From contig NZ_JASTWJ010000001.1 of NCBI RefSeq assembly GCF_030499515.1, forward strand, positions 3,638,001 through 3,702,000: a DNA stretch of 64,000 nucleotides. Reading direction: 5' to 3'. This DNA is from Streptomyces sp. DT2A-34. Its GTDB lineage: Bacteria > Actinomycetota > Actinomycetes > Streptomycetales > Streptomycetaceae. The translations under genes were made by a program, and so were the position numbers. The notes beneath the pieces were generated by a model. The model did no database searches, was not told where the DNA came from, and saw only the letters and a list, made by a program, of their open reading frames with translations. Below, in pieces: positions 1-8,900 of this stretch (position 1 is the first letter of the stretch; every line of letters starts with the position of its first letter).

Positions 1-62
1 GTTCACCTGACATCAAGCTCTGGGTAAAGACGGGTGCCGGGCCGCCGCCTAACGTCCTTCGC

Positions 63-1043
63 GTGGTCAAGCTCTCCGTCATCGTGCCGTTCTACAACGT
101 GCAGCAATACGCGCCAGACACCTTGAAGAGCCTGCGTGCGAACACACGCGAGGACTTCGAGTTCATCCTCGTCGACGACTGCTCGACCGACGGGACACCG
201 GACCTGCTCGCGCGCGCGGAGCGTGAGCTGCCGGGCGCGGTGGTCGTCAGACACGAGCGGAACGGAGGGCTGGCCACCGCGCGGAACACGGGCATCGACA
301 GGGCGCGCGGCGAGTACCTGACGTTCCTGGACGGCGACGACTGGCTGGCGCCCGGCTATTTCCCGCAACTCCTCGCCGCCATCGAGGAGTTGGGCTGCGA
401 CTTCGTACGCACCGATCATGTGCAGTGCACGGGGCGGGCGCGCAGCATCCACCGGGTGCCGCACGGCCGGCGGTGGACGGTGATGAACCCGCGGGAGGCG
501 ATCCTGCCCGCCGACCGGTCGACGTCCGTGGACTACGCGTACGCGTGGGCGGGCGTCTACCACCGCCGCCTCGTCGACCGCGGGGTGCTGCACTTCACCC
601 ACGGGCTGCGCACCGCCGAGGACCGGCCGTGGATCTGGAAACTGCACCGGGAGGCGAAGTCGTTCGCCGCGGTGGGGCTGCTGGGCGTCTACTACCGGCG
701 CGGAGTGGCGTCCTCACTCACCCAGATCGGCGACGTCCGACAGTTGGATTTCATTCGTGCGTTCGACCAGGTAATCGAGGAAACGGCGGCCGACCCCGAG
801 GCCGATAAGCTGCTCCCGAAAGCCGTGCGCACTTATTGCGCCATCATGGCGCATCATCTCGGCCACATCGAGAGGTTCGAACCCGCCGTGGCTCGAAAAC
901 TGCGCTCGATGAGCGCCGCCGCCCTGAAAAGAATGCCGCAGGACGTGCTCGCGGAGGTAATGGACTCGATGGACGCGCAGCGAGCCTCCCGACTGCGGCG
1001 GGTGCGCCGCCGGTCGATGGGCACCCGGACGGTGGCCGCCTGA
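63..1043 (+). CDS. Family 2 glycosyltransferase (first of two paralogues)
   Basis: This is a 326-residue GT-A glycosyltransferase. It opens with the family-2 signature LSVIVPFYN (residues 4-12), then LVDDCSTDG, the NGGLATARNTG segment and the metal-binding DGDD near residue 97. There is no signal peptide, so it should act at the inner membrane face on a nucleotide-sugar donor; acceptor and sugar are unknown. The GTG start lies 7 bases after a TAACGT hexamer (50-55), which fits a leaderless transcript. Its stop overlaps the next start (TGATG), so translation is probably coupled to the polysialyltransferase-like gene. The paralogue at 5075-6058 shares long identical blocks. The likely role is cell-wall glycopolymer synthesis, inferred from context. 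Confidence 0.85.
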   Translation: MVKLSVIVPFYNVQQYAPDTLKSLRANTREDFEFILVDDCSTDGTPDLLARAERELPGAVVVRHERNGGLATARNTGIDRARGEYLTFLDGDDWLAPGYFPQLLAAIEELGCDFVRTDHVQCTGRARSIHRVPHGRRWTVMNPREAILPADRSTSVDYAYAWAGVYHRRLVDRGVLHFTHGLRTAEDRPWIWKLHREAKSFAAVGLLGVYYRRGVASSLTQIGDVRQLDFIRAFDQVIEETAADPEADKLLPKAVRTYCAIMAHHLGHIERFEPAVARKLRSMSAAALKRMPQDVLAEVMDSMDAQRASRLRRVRRRSMGTRTVAA

Positions 1044-2407
1044 TGCCTCGCACCACCCAGATCTTCTGCGCCTCGACGCTGTACGGCGCCGCGACCCTCG
1101 CCGCCGCCCTGGACGCCGGGCTCTTCGAACCGGCCGACCGGCGACTGCTGCTGGTCACCAACAACGCGACCAACCCCGAGATCACCCCGTCCGTCGACAC
1201 CATGCCGGGCTTCACCCCGATCAGTGAGCGCTTCGACGAGGTCCGGTCCTGGAACGAGACCATCTCCCCGTTCCATCCGAGCGGCTGGTCGCCGCGCGCC
1301 GACGACATCCCCATGTGGGAGCGGTACGTACGGCTGCTGTGGGGCCTCGGTGACGACGACGTCCAGCTGGCCGTCGAGTCCGTGCAGACCAATCCGGCCC
1401 TCGCGCTGTGCCAGCTGTTCACCGGCGCTCCCGTCGACGTCTACGCCGGCGGCCTCACCGGCTACGGGCCCACACGCGACAAGATCGACCCGCTGGTCGG
1501 CACCCGTATCGGCCGCCTGCTGCACCTCGATCTCGTCCCGGGCCTCACCCCGCTGCTGCTCACCGAGTTCGGTGTGCCGTCCGAACTGGTGCCGTCCGAG
1601 GCGTTCTCGAAGGTGATCGGCGAACTCGCCGAGGGTCAGGGCGACCTGACCGACCGCCCCTCCTCCGCGGGCGAGCGCCCGGCGCTGCTGCTCGGCCAGT
1701 ACCTCTCCGCACTCGGCATCCTCACCGACGCCGAGGAGGCGGACCTGCACCTCCAGATGGTGCGCGGCGCCGTCGAACTGGGCCACCGCGAGCTCGTGTT
1801 CAAGCCGCACCCCGTCGCGCCGGCCCACTGGTCGAGGCTCCTGGCGGACGAGGCGACGAAGCTGGGCGCCCAGCTCACCTTCCTGGACCGGCCCGTGCTC
1901 GCCGAGGTGGCCTTCCAGCGGCTGCGGCCCGCACTGGTCGTCGGCTGCTTCTCGACCGCGCTGCTCACGGCCGCCGGCCTGTACGGCGTCCCGGTCGCGC
2001 GGGTCGGCACCGACAGCTTGCTGGCCCGGCTCGCGCCCTACCAGAACAGCAACCGCGTGCCGCTGACCATCGTCGACGCCCTGCTGCCCGACATCGCGGA
2101 CGCCTCCGCGGTCAGCGGCTGGGCGATGCCCCCGCGCGAGCGGGTGGACGAACTGGCCGCGCTGCTCAAGGCGGTCGGGTTCGCCATGCAGCCGAAGATC
2201 TACCCGGGGCTGCGCGGCGATGCCGAGGCCTACCTCTCCCGGCACCTCAACCCGCACACCTGGCGCTACTTCAAGCGCAAGCGCCTGACCTCGCTGGCCC
2301 TGCCGGGCGCCGTACCGGCCCAGCTCTCCTTCATCCCGCGCAACGCGACCGTACGCCGGCTGGCGCGCCGGGCGCGGGCGCTGAAGCAGGTGGCCGGCCG
2401 AAAGTAG
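1043..2407 (+). CDS. Polysialyltransferase-like glycosyltransferase (copy 1)
   Basis: This 454-residue protein resembles the bacterial alpha-2,8-polysialyltransferase family. Visible family-type motifs are FKPHP (KHP-like, near residue 255) and GCFSTAL (S-T motif). A DEVRSWNE block and a KRKRLTSL tail are shared with the copy at 3735-5078. The ATG overlaps the glycosyltransferase stop by one base (TGATG), so this start is preferred over upstream in-frame ones. In the position where copy 2 has YADGL, this copy has YAGGL, so the Asp of the family's acidic D/E-D/E-G motif appears replaced by Gly. It probably polymerises or caps a sialic-acid-like (for example Kdn) surface polymer; the substrate is inferred from what I recall of the related S. 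coelicolor locus. Confidence 0.75.
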   Translation: MPRTTQIFCASTLYGAATLAAALDAGLFEPADRRLLLVTNNATNPEITPSVDTMPGFTPISERFDEVRSWNETISPFHPSGWSPRADDIPMWERYVRLLWGLGDDDVQLAVESVQTNPALALCQLFTGAPVDVYAGGLTGYGPTRDKIDPLVGTRIGRLLHLDLVPGLTPLLLTEFGVPSELVPSEAFSKVIGELAEGQGDLTDRPSSAGERPALLLGQYLSALGILTDAEEADLHLQMVRGAVELGHRELVFKPHPVAPAHWSRLLADEATKLGAQLTFLDRPVLAEVAFQRLRPALVVGCFSTALLTAAGLYGVPVARVGTDSLLARLAPYQNSNRVPLTIVDALLPDIADASAVSGWAMPPRERVDELAALLKAVGFAMQPKIYPGLRGDAEAYLSRHLNPHTWRYFKRKRLTSLALPGAVPAQLSFIPRNATVRRLARRARALKQVAGRK

Positions 2408-2536
2408 CCGAGAAGGGGTGGTCGTTCATCCATGTGACACCTTTGCGCTCCCTGAGCGTCAGCCGTCACTCACCTTTCACCCGTCGGAGGTACGTAGGTT
2501 CGGTTGTCCCACGACTCCCACGAGAAGGGCCCCAGG

Positions 2537-3667
2537 ATGAGCGCGGCTGACCAGGCCACGGCACCGCACATACGGCTGCCCCTGTCCGACCGGCCGCCCG
2601 TCCGGCCCCGGGCGGCGAGCCGGCTGCGCGCCCTGGACGGGCTGCGGCTCATGGCCGCGCTGATGGTGTGCATGTACCACTTCACCGGCAAGAACGGCGA
2701 GGTGGCCACCTCCTGGCACCAGTCCCCCGGGACCATGTTCCCGACACTGTCGCAGCTGTCCACCTACGGCAGCCTGGGCGTCCAGTTCTTCTTCGTCATC
2801 AGTGGCTTCGTGATCTGCATGAGCAGCTGGGGCCGCAGCCTCGGCGACTTCTTCCGCTCCCGGATCTCCCGCCTCTACCCGGCGTACTGGGTGGCCATCG
2901 TCATGGTCACCGGCGCCGCGGTCCTGCTGCCGGTCGTCGTCCATCCCGTCCGGCCGGACGAGTTCCTGGTCAACCTCACGATGATGCAGCAGCCGCTGGG
3001 CGTGCCGCGGGTCCTGGGCGTGTGCTGGACGCTGTGGGTGGAGCTCAAGTTCTACGTGCTCTTCGCGCTGTTCGTGATCTGGAAGGGCGTCACCTACAAG
3101 CGGGTGGTCACCTTCTGCATCCTGTGGACACTGGCCAGTGCGTTCGCCCGGGTCGCCGACAACCCGCTGACCGACGAGCTGGTGATGCGCGACCACGCCC
3201 CGTTCTTCATCGGCGGCCTCGCGCTGTACCTGATCCACCGCTTCGGCAGCGACCTGCTGCTGTGGGGGATCGTCGGCATGTCCTTCCTGCTGGGCCAGCG
3301 CTACTCGGTCATGGCGCTGTGGCACCCCGGCGCCCAGGGCGACTTCCACCGCAGTCCGTACGTCATCCAGGCCATCGTCTTCTGCGCCTTCGCCGCCGTC
3401 GCGGTGGTGGCGCTGGGCTGGACGAGCTGGGCCAACTGGCGCTGGCTGACGGTGGCGGGGGCACTGACGTACCCCTTCTACCTGATCCACGAGCACCTGG
3501 GCTGGTTCTTCATCCGGGTCCTGCACCGGGGCCTCGGGCTGGGCTCCTACGCGACGCTGGCCCTGTCCGTGCTGAGCCTGCTGGGGCTGGCCTGGCTGAT
3601 GCACCGGTTCGTGGAGAAGCCGTTCGGGCCGAAGCTGAAGCGGGGGCTGCCGGCCGTACGGTTCTGA
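2537..3667 (+). CDS. Acyltransferase family 3 membrane protein (OafA-like)
   Basis: This 376-residue integral membrane acyltransferase of the OafA/YrhL type has about ten hydrophobic segments. An RLRALDGLRLMAALMVCMYHF stretch near the N-terminus holds the conserved His, followed by FFVISGFV and RISRLYPAYW. The family O-acylates cell-surface sugars from a cytoplasmic acyl donor. The ATG at 2537 follows an AGAAGGG ribosome site; a TTG at 2504 is the alternative start. It lies between the two glycosyltransferase/polysialyltransferase pairs and ends at a strong bidirectional terminator. It probably modifies the polymer those pairs make, which is an inference from position. Confidence 0.82.
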   Translation: MSAADQATAPHIRLPLSDRPPVRPRAASRLRALDGLRLMAALMVCMYHFTGKNGEVATSWHQSPGTMFPTLSQLSTYGSLGVQFFFVISGFVICMSSWGRSLGDFFRSRISRLYPAYWVAIVMVTGAAVLLPVVVHPVRPDEFLVNLTMMQQPLGVPRVLGVCWTLWVELKFYVLFALFVIWKGVTYKRVVTFCILWTLASAFARVADNPLTDELVMRDHAPFFIGGLALYLIHRFGSDLLLWGIVGMSFLLGQRYSVMALWHPGAQGDFHRSPYVIQAIVFCAFAAVAVVALGWTSWANWRWLTVAGALTYPFYLIHEHLGWFFIRVLHRGLGLGSYATLALSVLSLLGLAWLMHRFVEKPFGPKLKRGLPAVRF

Positions 3668-3678
3668 AGCCGGAAAGA

Positions 3679-3716
3679 CAGTTGGGGCGCCCCCGTGGCT
3701 CGGGGCGCCCCAACTG
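3679..3716. terminator. Bidirectional terminator between convergent genes
   Basis: A perfect 15-bp inverted repeat (arms 3679-3693 and 3702-3716, each containing GGGGCGCCCC) encloses an 8-base loop. It sits between the convergent acyltransferase and polysialyltransferase genes and can serve both strands. There is no T-tract, as is usual in Streptomyces. Confidence 0.85.
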
Positions 3717-3734
3717 CTGTTCCGTGACCGCGCG

Positions 3735-5078
3735 TTACTTCCGCGCCGTCGACCGCAGCTGCCGCACGGCCTTGCGCACCGCCGGATGCCTGCGCAGCGC
3801 CTCCGCGCGGACCGGGCTGCCGCCGGGGAGGCGCAGGCTGGTGAGGCGGCGGCGCTTGAAGTAGTGCTGGTACCGGTTCAGGTTGGCGGTGAGCCAGGCG
3901 GCCACCTCGTCGCGCGAGCCGTGGTGCTTGCGGGACTGCATGCAGTAGCCGACGCTACGCACCAGCGGGGCCAACTCCTCGGCCATCCCGGCGAGTTCGA
4001 GCTGCGAGCCGAGCTCGGCGTGCTCCGCGTCGGGCAGGGCCGCGTCGATGATGGTCAGCGGGATGCGGTTGCTGTTCTCGTACGGCGTGATGCGTTCGAG
4101 GAGCAGGTCCGTACCGACGCGGGCGACCGGGATGCCGTAGAAGGCGGCGGCCGTCATCAGCGCGGTCGAGAAGCAGCCGATGACCAGCTTCGGCTTCAGG
4201 AAGGCGAAGACGGTCTCGGCGAGGACGGGCTCGTTCAGCACCGTGAGACGGACGCCGAGTTCGTCGGCGACCGCCTCCAGGGACTCGTTGAAGACGGCGG
4301 GCGCGCTCGGGTGCGGCTTGAACAGCACGTCCTGGTGGCCGGCCCGGGCGGCGGCGCGCAGCATGCGGATGTGCAGCCGCTCCTCCTCGTCCTGGGTGAT
4401 CAGGTCGATGGCCGAGAGGTACTGGCCGAGGAGGACGGCGGTGGGCGGGTTGTCGGCCGGGAGGCGCTCGGCGAGGATGCCGGCGCCGGACTCGCCGATC
4501 TGGGCGAGGACGTCGACGATCGCCTCGTTGGGGACGGCCTCCGGCTCGACGCCGTACTCGGCGAGGAGCATGGGTCGCAGGCCCGGCACCAGGTCCAGGT
4601 GGAGGACGCGGGCGATCCGGCTGCTCATGCCGTGCGGGATGCGGTTGCGGGTGGGGCCGTAGCTCATCAGGCCGTCCGCGTACACATGGATCGGGCTGTC
4701 GGCGAAGATGTCCGCGACCGCGCGCGAGGGGTTGGCCTGGATGGACTCGCAGGCGATCTCGACGGGCTCGTCGCCGAGGTTCCAGGCGAGGCGTACGGCC
4801 TTCTCCCACAGCAGGGTGTCCTGGCCGCGCGGGGACCAGCCGGCCGGGTGGTGCGGGGAGATGAACTCGTTCCAGGAGCGCACCTCGTCGAACTCGGGGC
4901 GCAGCTTCTCGAAGCCGGCCATCTTGTCCAGCGGGGTGCCGACCTCGGGGATGGCGGCCGTGTTGCTCACGACGAGGATGCGGCGGACGCCCTCGCGCGG
5001 GCCGAACTGGCCGGCCCGGATGGCGGCGGTGACGGTCGCGGCCGCGTACTGCGTGGCCGAGAAGAAGATCTGGATCAT
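3735..5078 (-). CDS. Polysialyltransferase-like glycosyltransferase (copy 2)
   Basis: This 447-residue paralogue of the protein at 1043-2407 is encoded on the opposite strand. It keeps the acidic motif (YADGLMSYGPTR), the KHP-like FKPHPSAP and the S-T motif GCFSTAL. The ATG start at 5078 overlaps the stop of the upstream glycosyltransferase by 4 bases (ATGA), which implies translational coupling. The shared tail KRRRLTSLRLPG is basic and could mediate membrane association. With its paired glycosyltransferase it likely builds a cell-wall glycopolymer. Polymer identity cannot be read from sequence. Confidence 0.75.
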   Translation of the reverse strand: MIQIFFSATQYAAATVTAAIRAGQFGPREGVRRILVVSNTAAIPEVGTPLDKMAGFEKLRPEFDEVRSWNEFISPHHPAGWSPRGQDTLLWEKAVRLAWNLGDEPVEIACESIQANPSRAVADIFADSPIHVYADGLMSYGPTRNRIPHGMSSRIARVLHLDLVPGLRPMLLAEYGVEPEAVPNEAIVDVLAQIGESGAGILAERLPADNPPTAVLLGQYLSAIDLITQDEEERLHIRMLRAAARAGHQDVLFKPHPSAPAVFNESLEAVADELGVRLTVLNEPVLAETVFAFLKPKLVIGCFSTALMTAAAFYGIPVARVGTDLLLERITPYENSNRIPLTIIDAALPDAEHAELGSQLELAGMAEELAPLVRSVGYCMQSRKHHGSRDEVAAWLTANLNRYQHYFKRRRLTSLRLPGGSPVRAEALRRHPAVRKAVRQLRSTARK

Positions 5079-6058
5079 GCCGCCACTCCCTTCATGCCAC
5101 CCCGTATCCGGCGCAGCATGTACACGCGTTCCTCGCCCATCCCGATGAGGGCCTCTTCCAACTCCTCCTCCGACATCCTGCCCAGCGCCTCGGCCGCCAT
5201 CTGCTTCAGCCTGGCCGCGATGCTGCGCTCGAACCGGCCCCGGCTGAGCAGCTGGTGGGCGATGACGACGCAGTAGTTGCGCAGCGCCTTCTTGCGCAGC
5301 CTGCCCACCTCGGGGTCCTCGGCGAGCTCGGCGAGGACGAGGTCGAAGGAGCGGAAGAAGTCCAGCTGGCGCACATCGCCGATCTGGGTCAGCGAGCTGG
5401 CCACGCCCCGGCGGTAGAAGACGCCGCGCAGGCTGGCGACGGCGTAGGAGTCGGCCCTGCGGTGCAGGTCCCAGATCCAGGGGCGGTCCTCGGCGGTCTT
5501 CAGCCCGTCGTGGAAGCGCAGCATGCCGCGGTCCAGGAGGCGGCGGTGGTAGACGCCGGCCCACGCGTACGGGTAGTCGACCATGGTGGTGTCGTCGACG
5601 GGGAGGATCGAGGTGCGCGGGTCCAGCGGGGTGTGCCGCCGTCCCTCGGGCGCCCGGTGGACGGTCCGCTCGATGCCGGTGACCTGCACGTGGTCGGTCC
5701 GTACGAAGTCGACGTCGAACCGCTCGACGGCGTCGACGAGATCCGCGAGATAGCCGGGCGCCAGCCAGTCGTCGCCGTCGAGGAAGGTGAGGTAGCGGCC
5801 CTCCGAGGCGTCGATTCCGGTGTTGCGCGCGGTGGCCAGTCCGCCGTTCTGCTCGTGCCGTATCACCCGACTGTTCTTGAGTCTCTTCGTCAGCGTCAGC
5901 AGCGCTTCGTACGTCTTGTCCTTGGTGGACCGGTCCTCGACGAAGATGAACTCGAAGTCGTCCCGTTCGTTGTTGACCAGGCTGGTCACGGTCTCGGGTA
6001 CGTACGACTCGATGTTGTAGCACGGGACGATCACGGACAGGGTGGTTTGGTTGGCCAC
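5075..6058 (-). CDS. Family 2 glycosyltransferase (second paralogue)
   Basis: This 327-residue GT-A glycosyltransferase has LSVIVPCYN near residue 7, NGGLATARNTG, FLDGDDWLAPGY with the DxD-type acidic cluster, and HVQVTG. Long identical blocks are shared with the protein at 63-1043, such as TAEDRPWIW and RRGVASSLTQIGDVRQLDF, so the pair arose by duplication. The GTG start at 6058 lacks a strong ribosome site. A TAGGAT hexamer on the minus strand at 6101-6096, with a weak TTCAGG 17 bases further upstream, is a candidate promoter. It is the first gene of a two-gene operon with the polysialyltransferase-like copy 2. Confidence 0.85.
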   Translation of the reverse strand: MANQTTLSVIVPCYNIESYVPETVTSLVNNERDDFEFIFVEDRSTKDKTYEALLTLTKRLKNSRVIRHEQNGGLATARNTGIDASEGRYLTFLDGDDWLAPGYLADLVDAVERFDVDFVRTDHVQVTGIERTVHRAPEGRRHTPLDPRTSILPVDDTTMVDYPYAWAGVYHRRLLDRGMLRFHDGLKTAEDRPWIWDLHRRADSYAVASLRGVFYRRGVASSLTQIGDVRQLDFFRSFDLVLAELAEDPEVGRLRKKALRNYCVVIAHQLLSRGRFERSIAARLKQMAAEALGRMSEEELEEALIGMGEERVYMLRRIRGGMKGVAA

Positions 6059-6343
6059 GTGTGCACACCTGGATTCTCAGCGGGAAATCTCCGTGATCCT
6101 AGGAACCGACGGGCTGCCTGAACGCGACACCTCGCCGACCTCCAAGTGAACTCGGCATGACATCACCATGCCGCGGACCCGCGCGCACGGCGGCGCCGCG
6201 CCCGGCTTCGTACGGCATCCATCATTCCGCTACACGATCACCCGCGCGTGTCCATCCTCCGCTGATGAGGTGTGGCCCGAACCGGCGCGAGTGCGCCAGT
6301 TCGAGGGATTTGTGTTCGACCAACTCTGCGAAGGAGTAAGGGA

Positions 6344-6763
6344 ATGCGTATCCGCAACAGAATGGGCAGACTGGCCGCCTGCGCAGCCGCCGCGACGGGA
6401 CTCACGGTGGCGGCGGCCGGTTCCGCCTCGGCGGTGACGACCACCGTCCAGGTCTGGGGCTCCTCGGGCACCTACCTCGGCAGCGGCTACTTCCACGGCG
6501 GCGGCTCGGGCGCGATCGAGGTGTACGACGCCTTCTGCGACGGGGACAACGGCATCATCGCCGCCGCCTACGTGTGGCGGAACAGCTCGTGGACGACCAG
6601 CGGACTGGTGAGCGTCCGGGGCTGCGGTTCGACCAACTACAACGGCCTCGCCGACAACAGCCCCCGTCCGGCATACGGCGAGCAGGTGAAGTTCACCGTG
6701 TGCAAGCTGCTGCCCGACGGCACCTGGAAGGACTGCATCAACACCTACGTCGAGAACTACTGA
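6344..6763 (+). CDS. Small secreted protein, unknown function
   Basis: This 139-residue protein has a Sec signal peptide: a basic MRIRNRMGR start, an Ala-rich core and a likely AxA cleavage after GSASA near residue 29. The mature part of about 110 residues is rich in Gly, Ser and aromatic residues. It has four Cys (in DAFCDG, RGCGS, TVCKL and KDCINT), probably two disulfides. ATG 6344 follows AAGGAG at 6331 with 8-base spacing, which fixes the start against an upstream in-frame ATG. I do not recognise the family. It is convergent with the TetR gene, only 4 bases apart. Confidence 0.8.
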   Translation: MRIRNRMGRLAACAAAATGLTVAAAGSASAVTTTVQVWGSSGTYLGSGYFHGGGSGAIEVYDAFCDGDNGIIAAAYVWRNSSWTTSGLVSVRGCGSTNYNGLADNSPRPAYGEQVKFTVCKLLPDGTWKDCINTYVENY

Positions 6764-6767
6764 TCGC

Positions 6768-7418
6768 CTACCCGGCCCGGTACCGCGCCTCGATCCCGGC
6801 GATCACCAGGGCCAGCCCTTCCTCGAAGTGCCGTTCGTAGTCAGCGAAGATCTCCGCGCCCGCCTGAGCCGACAAGGGGAAGTCGGCCATCAGGCGGGCG
6901 CGTTGCTCAATGTCGTAGCCCTCGCGGCGCTCGCCGGGCAGCGGCTCGACGCCCTGCTCCTCCGTGACGAAACCGAGGGTGTAGAAGTACGTCGCCGAGG
7001 TCGCGCGGACCGCCTGGGCGAGGGTGAAACCGGCGGCCGTGAACAGGCGCAGGTTGTCCTCCATCTGTTCGGCGTGCTCGATGCCGGTGAAGCGTGAGCC
7101 GCTGAAGACCTTCGCGCCGTCGCGGTAGCCGAGCAGCGCCGTGCGCAGTCCGCGGTTGGACTTGAGCAGCCGTTCCTGCCAGGTGTCGGCGGGGTCGAGG
7201 GGCGTCCCGGCGACCATCCGCCGGTACATCTCGGTCGCCATCTCGTCGAGCAGCGCCTGTTTGTCCTTGAAGTGCCAGTACAGGGCCGGCGCCTTGACGT
7301 CCAGCTCCTTGGCGATGGCACGCAGGGTCAGGCCGTCCAGACCGACCTCGTTCAGGAGCTTGAGGGCGGTGTCCGCGACGCGTGTGCGGTCGAGGGGCGC
7401 TCGGCGTTCGGTGTTCAC
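6768..7418 (-). CDS. TetR family repressor (TetR_C class)
   Basis: This is a 216-residue one-component regulator. The N-terminal helix-turn-helix spans about residues 9-55, with AIAKELDVKAPALYWHFKDK as recognition region, in the style of TetR itself. The C-terminal ligand domain resembles the tetracycline-repressor class. GTG 7418 is chosen because the longer reading would place the N-terminus inside the operator. The gene is divergent from an FAD monooxygenase, and two CTTAAC-N3-GTTAAG palindromes lie between them. This is the classic layout for autoregulation and substrate-induced expression of the oxygenase. Confidence 0.88.
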   Translation of the reverse strand: MNTERRAPLDRTRVADTALKLLNEVGLDGLTLRAIAKELDVKAPALYWHFKDKQALLDEMATEMYRRMVAGTPLDPADTWQERLLKSNRGLRTALLGYRDGAKVFSGSRFTGIEHAEQMEDNLRLFTAAGFTLAQAVRATSATYFYTLGFVTEEQGVEPLPGERREGYDIEQRARLMADFPLSAQAGAEIFADYERHFEEGLALVIAGIEARYRAG

Positions 7419-7428
7419 GCTTTGACAG

Positions 7429-7443
7429 CTTAACGACGTTAAG
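7429..7443. promoter_or_regulatory. TetR operator 1 (CTTAAC-GAC-GTTAAG)
   Basis: A 15-bp palindrome with perfect 6-bp arms lies 10 bases upstream of the repressor start, placed to block repressor transcription. Its arms match operator 2 exactly. Confidence 0.8.
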
Positions 7444-7465
7444 GCCACCCTCGCGCTCCGCTGAA

Positions 7466-7480
7466 CTTAACAGCGTTAAG
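7466..7480. promoter_or_regulatory. TetR operator 2 (CTTAAC-AGC-GTTAAG)
   Basis: This second copy of the palindrome is centred 37 bases from the first. It abuts the AAGGAG ribosome site of the monooxygenase (start 7492). Repressor bound here would shut off the oxygenase. The arms are identical to operator 1 and only the 3-bp spacer differs. Confidence 0.82.
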
Positions 7481-7491
7481 GAGAGTCGATC

Positions 7492-8900
7492 ATGACTGTA
7501 CGGACCGATGTACTGATCGTGGGCGCGGGGCCGACCGGCCTCACCCTCGGCATCGACCTCGCCCGGCGCGGGGTGGACGCGCTGGTCGTGGAGCGGGACG
7601 AGCGGCTGTTCCCCGGCTCGCGCGGCAAGGGGATCCAGCCGCGCACGATGGAGGTCTTCGACGACCTGGGCGTGCTCGACGCGATCCGCGCGGCGGGCGG
7701 CAGCTATCCGGTGGGGATGATCTGGCAGGACGGGGAGCGGGTCGGCGAGCACCGGATGTTCGACCCGGCGGAGGTGACGGAGGACTCCCCGTACGCCGAG
7801 CCGTGGATGGTGCCGCAGTGGCGGACGCGGCAGATCCTGTTCGGCCGGCTGGAGGAGCTGGGCGGGAAGGTCGCCTTCGGCCGGGAGGTCGTCGGGGTGA
7901 CGCAGGACGCGGAGGGCGTGACCGCGCACTTCTCGGGGGGCGAGAGCGTCCGTGCGCGGTACGTCGTCGCCGCGGACGGTGGCCGTTCGGCCGTACGGCG
8001 GGCTGTGGGCATCGGCATGACCGGGGAGACGGTCGACCCGAGCCCGATGCTGGTGGCGGACGTCAGGATCGCGGGACTGGACCGGAACAACTGGCACATC
8101 TTCCCGCCCGCCGACGATGCGGGCGGCTTCCTCGCCGTGTGCCCGCTGGCCGGCACGGAGGACTTCCAGGTCGTCGCCCAGTTCCCCGAGGGCGCCTCGG
8201 TGGACCTCTCCCTCGACGGCATCCGCAAGATCGTCGCCGCCCGGTCCCACCTCGCCCCCGAGGACGTGACCGAGGTGCGCTGGGCGTCGGACTTCCGGCC
8301 ACGGACGGCGCTGGCGGACCGGTTCCGGGACGGGCGGGTCTTCCTGGCGGGGGACGCCGCGCACGTCCACTCACCGGCGGGCGGGCAGGGGCTCAACACC
8401 AGCGTGCAGGACGCGTACAACCTGGGGTGGAAGCTGGGGGCGGTGCTGCGGGACGGGGCGGGCGCCGGGCTGTTGGACACGTACGAGGAGGAACGGCGGG
8501 CCATCGCGGCGGACATGCTGGGGTTGTCGACGAGCGTGCATCGCGGGGAGGTGCGGCGCGGGGAGGCTACGCGTCAACTGGGGCTGGAGTACCGGGAGTC
8601 GAGCCTGACGGAGGAGACGCGGGGGGGGCGCCGGGGGCGGTGCGGGGCGGGGATCGGGCGCCGGATGGGGTGCTGGGTGGCGTGCGGCTGTTTGATGCGT
8701 TTCGGGGGCCGCACTGGACGTTGGTCGCGGTGGGGGTGGAGGTGCCGGAGGTGGCGGGGGCGGTGCGGGTGGTTCGAGGGGACGCGCAGGAGTCGTACGG
8801 CAGCGGGGTGTTTCTCGTACGACCGGACGGTTACGTGGGGTGGGCCGGAAACCAGGCAGCCGGGGTCGTGGACTACCTGGCTCGCTTCGGCCTGCGCTAG
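7492..8900 (+). pseudogene. FAD-dependent aromatic monooxygenase, frameshifted at a G8 tract
   Basis: This is a class A flavoprotein monooxygenase (PheA/TetX/Rox type). It has GAGPTG for FAD binding (residues 9-14), the DG motif AADGGRSAVRR, and the GD motif GDAAHVHSPAGGQGLN near residue 285. The frame starting at 7492 is good up to about residue 376 and then becomes Arg/Trp/Gly nonsense. The expected C-terminal domain (VRLFDAFRGPHWTLV to the stop at 8900) continues in the -1 frame. The switch falls at eight Gs at 8621-8628; a ninth G would restore one ORF of about 470 residues. This is either a recent null mutation or a sequencing error. The N-terminal part alone would lack the C-terminal thioredoxin-like domain. 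Confidence 0.8.

Noticed and set aside
8611..8640. Programmed -1 frameshift in the monooxygenase
   Set aside because: A G8 run could slip, but no downstream pseudoknot or family precedent is known to me. A deletion or base-call error is simpler.
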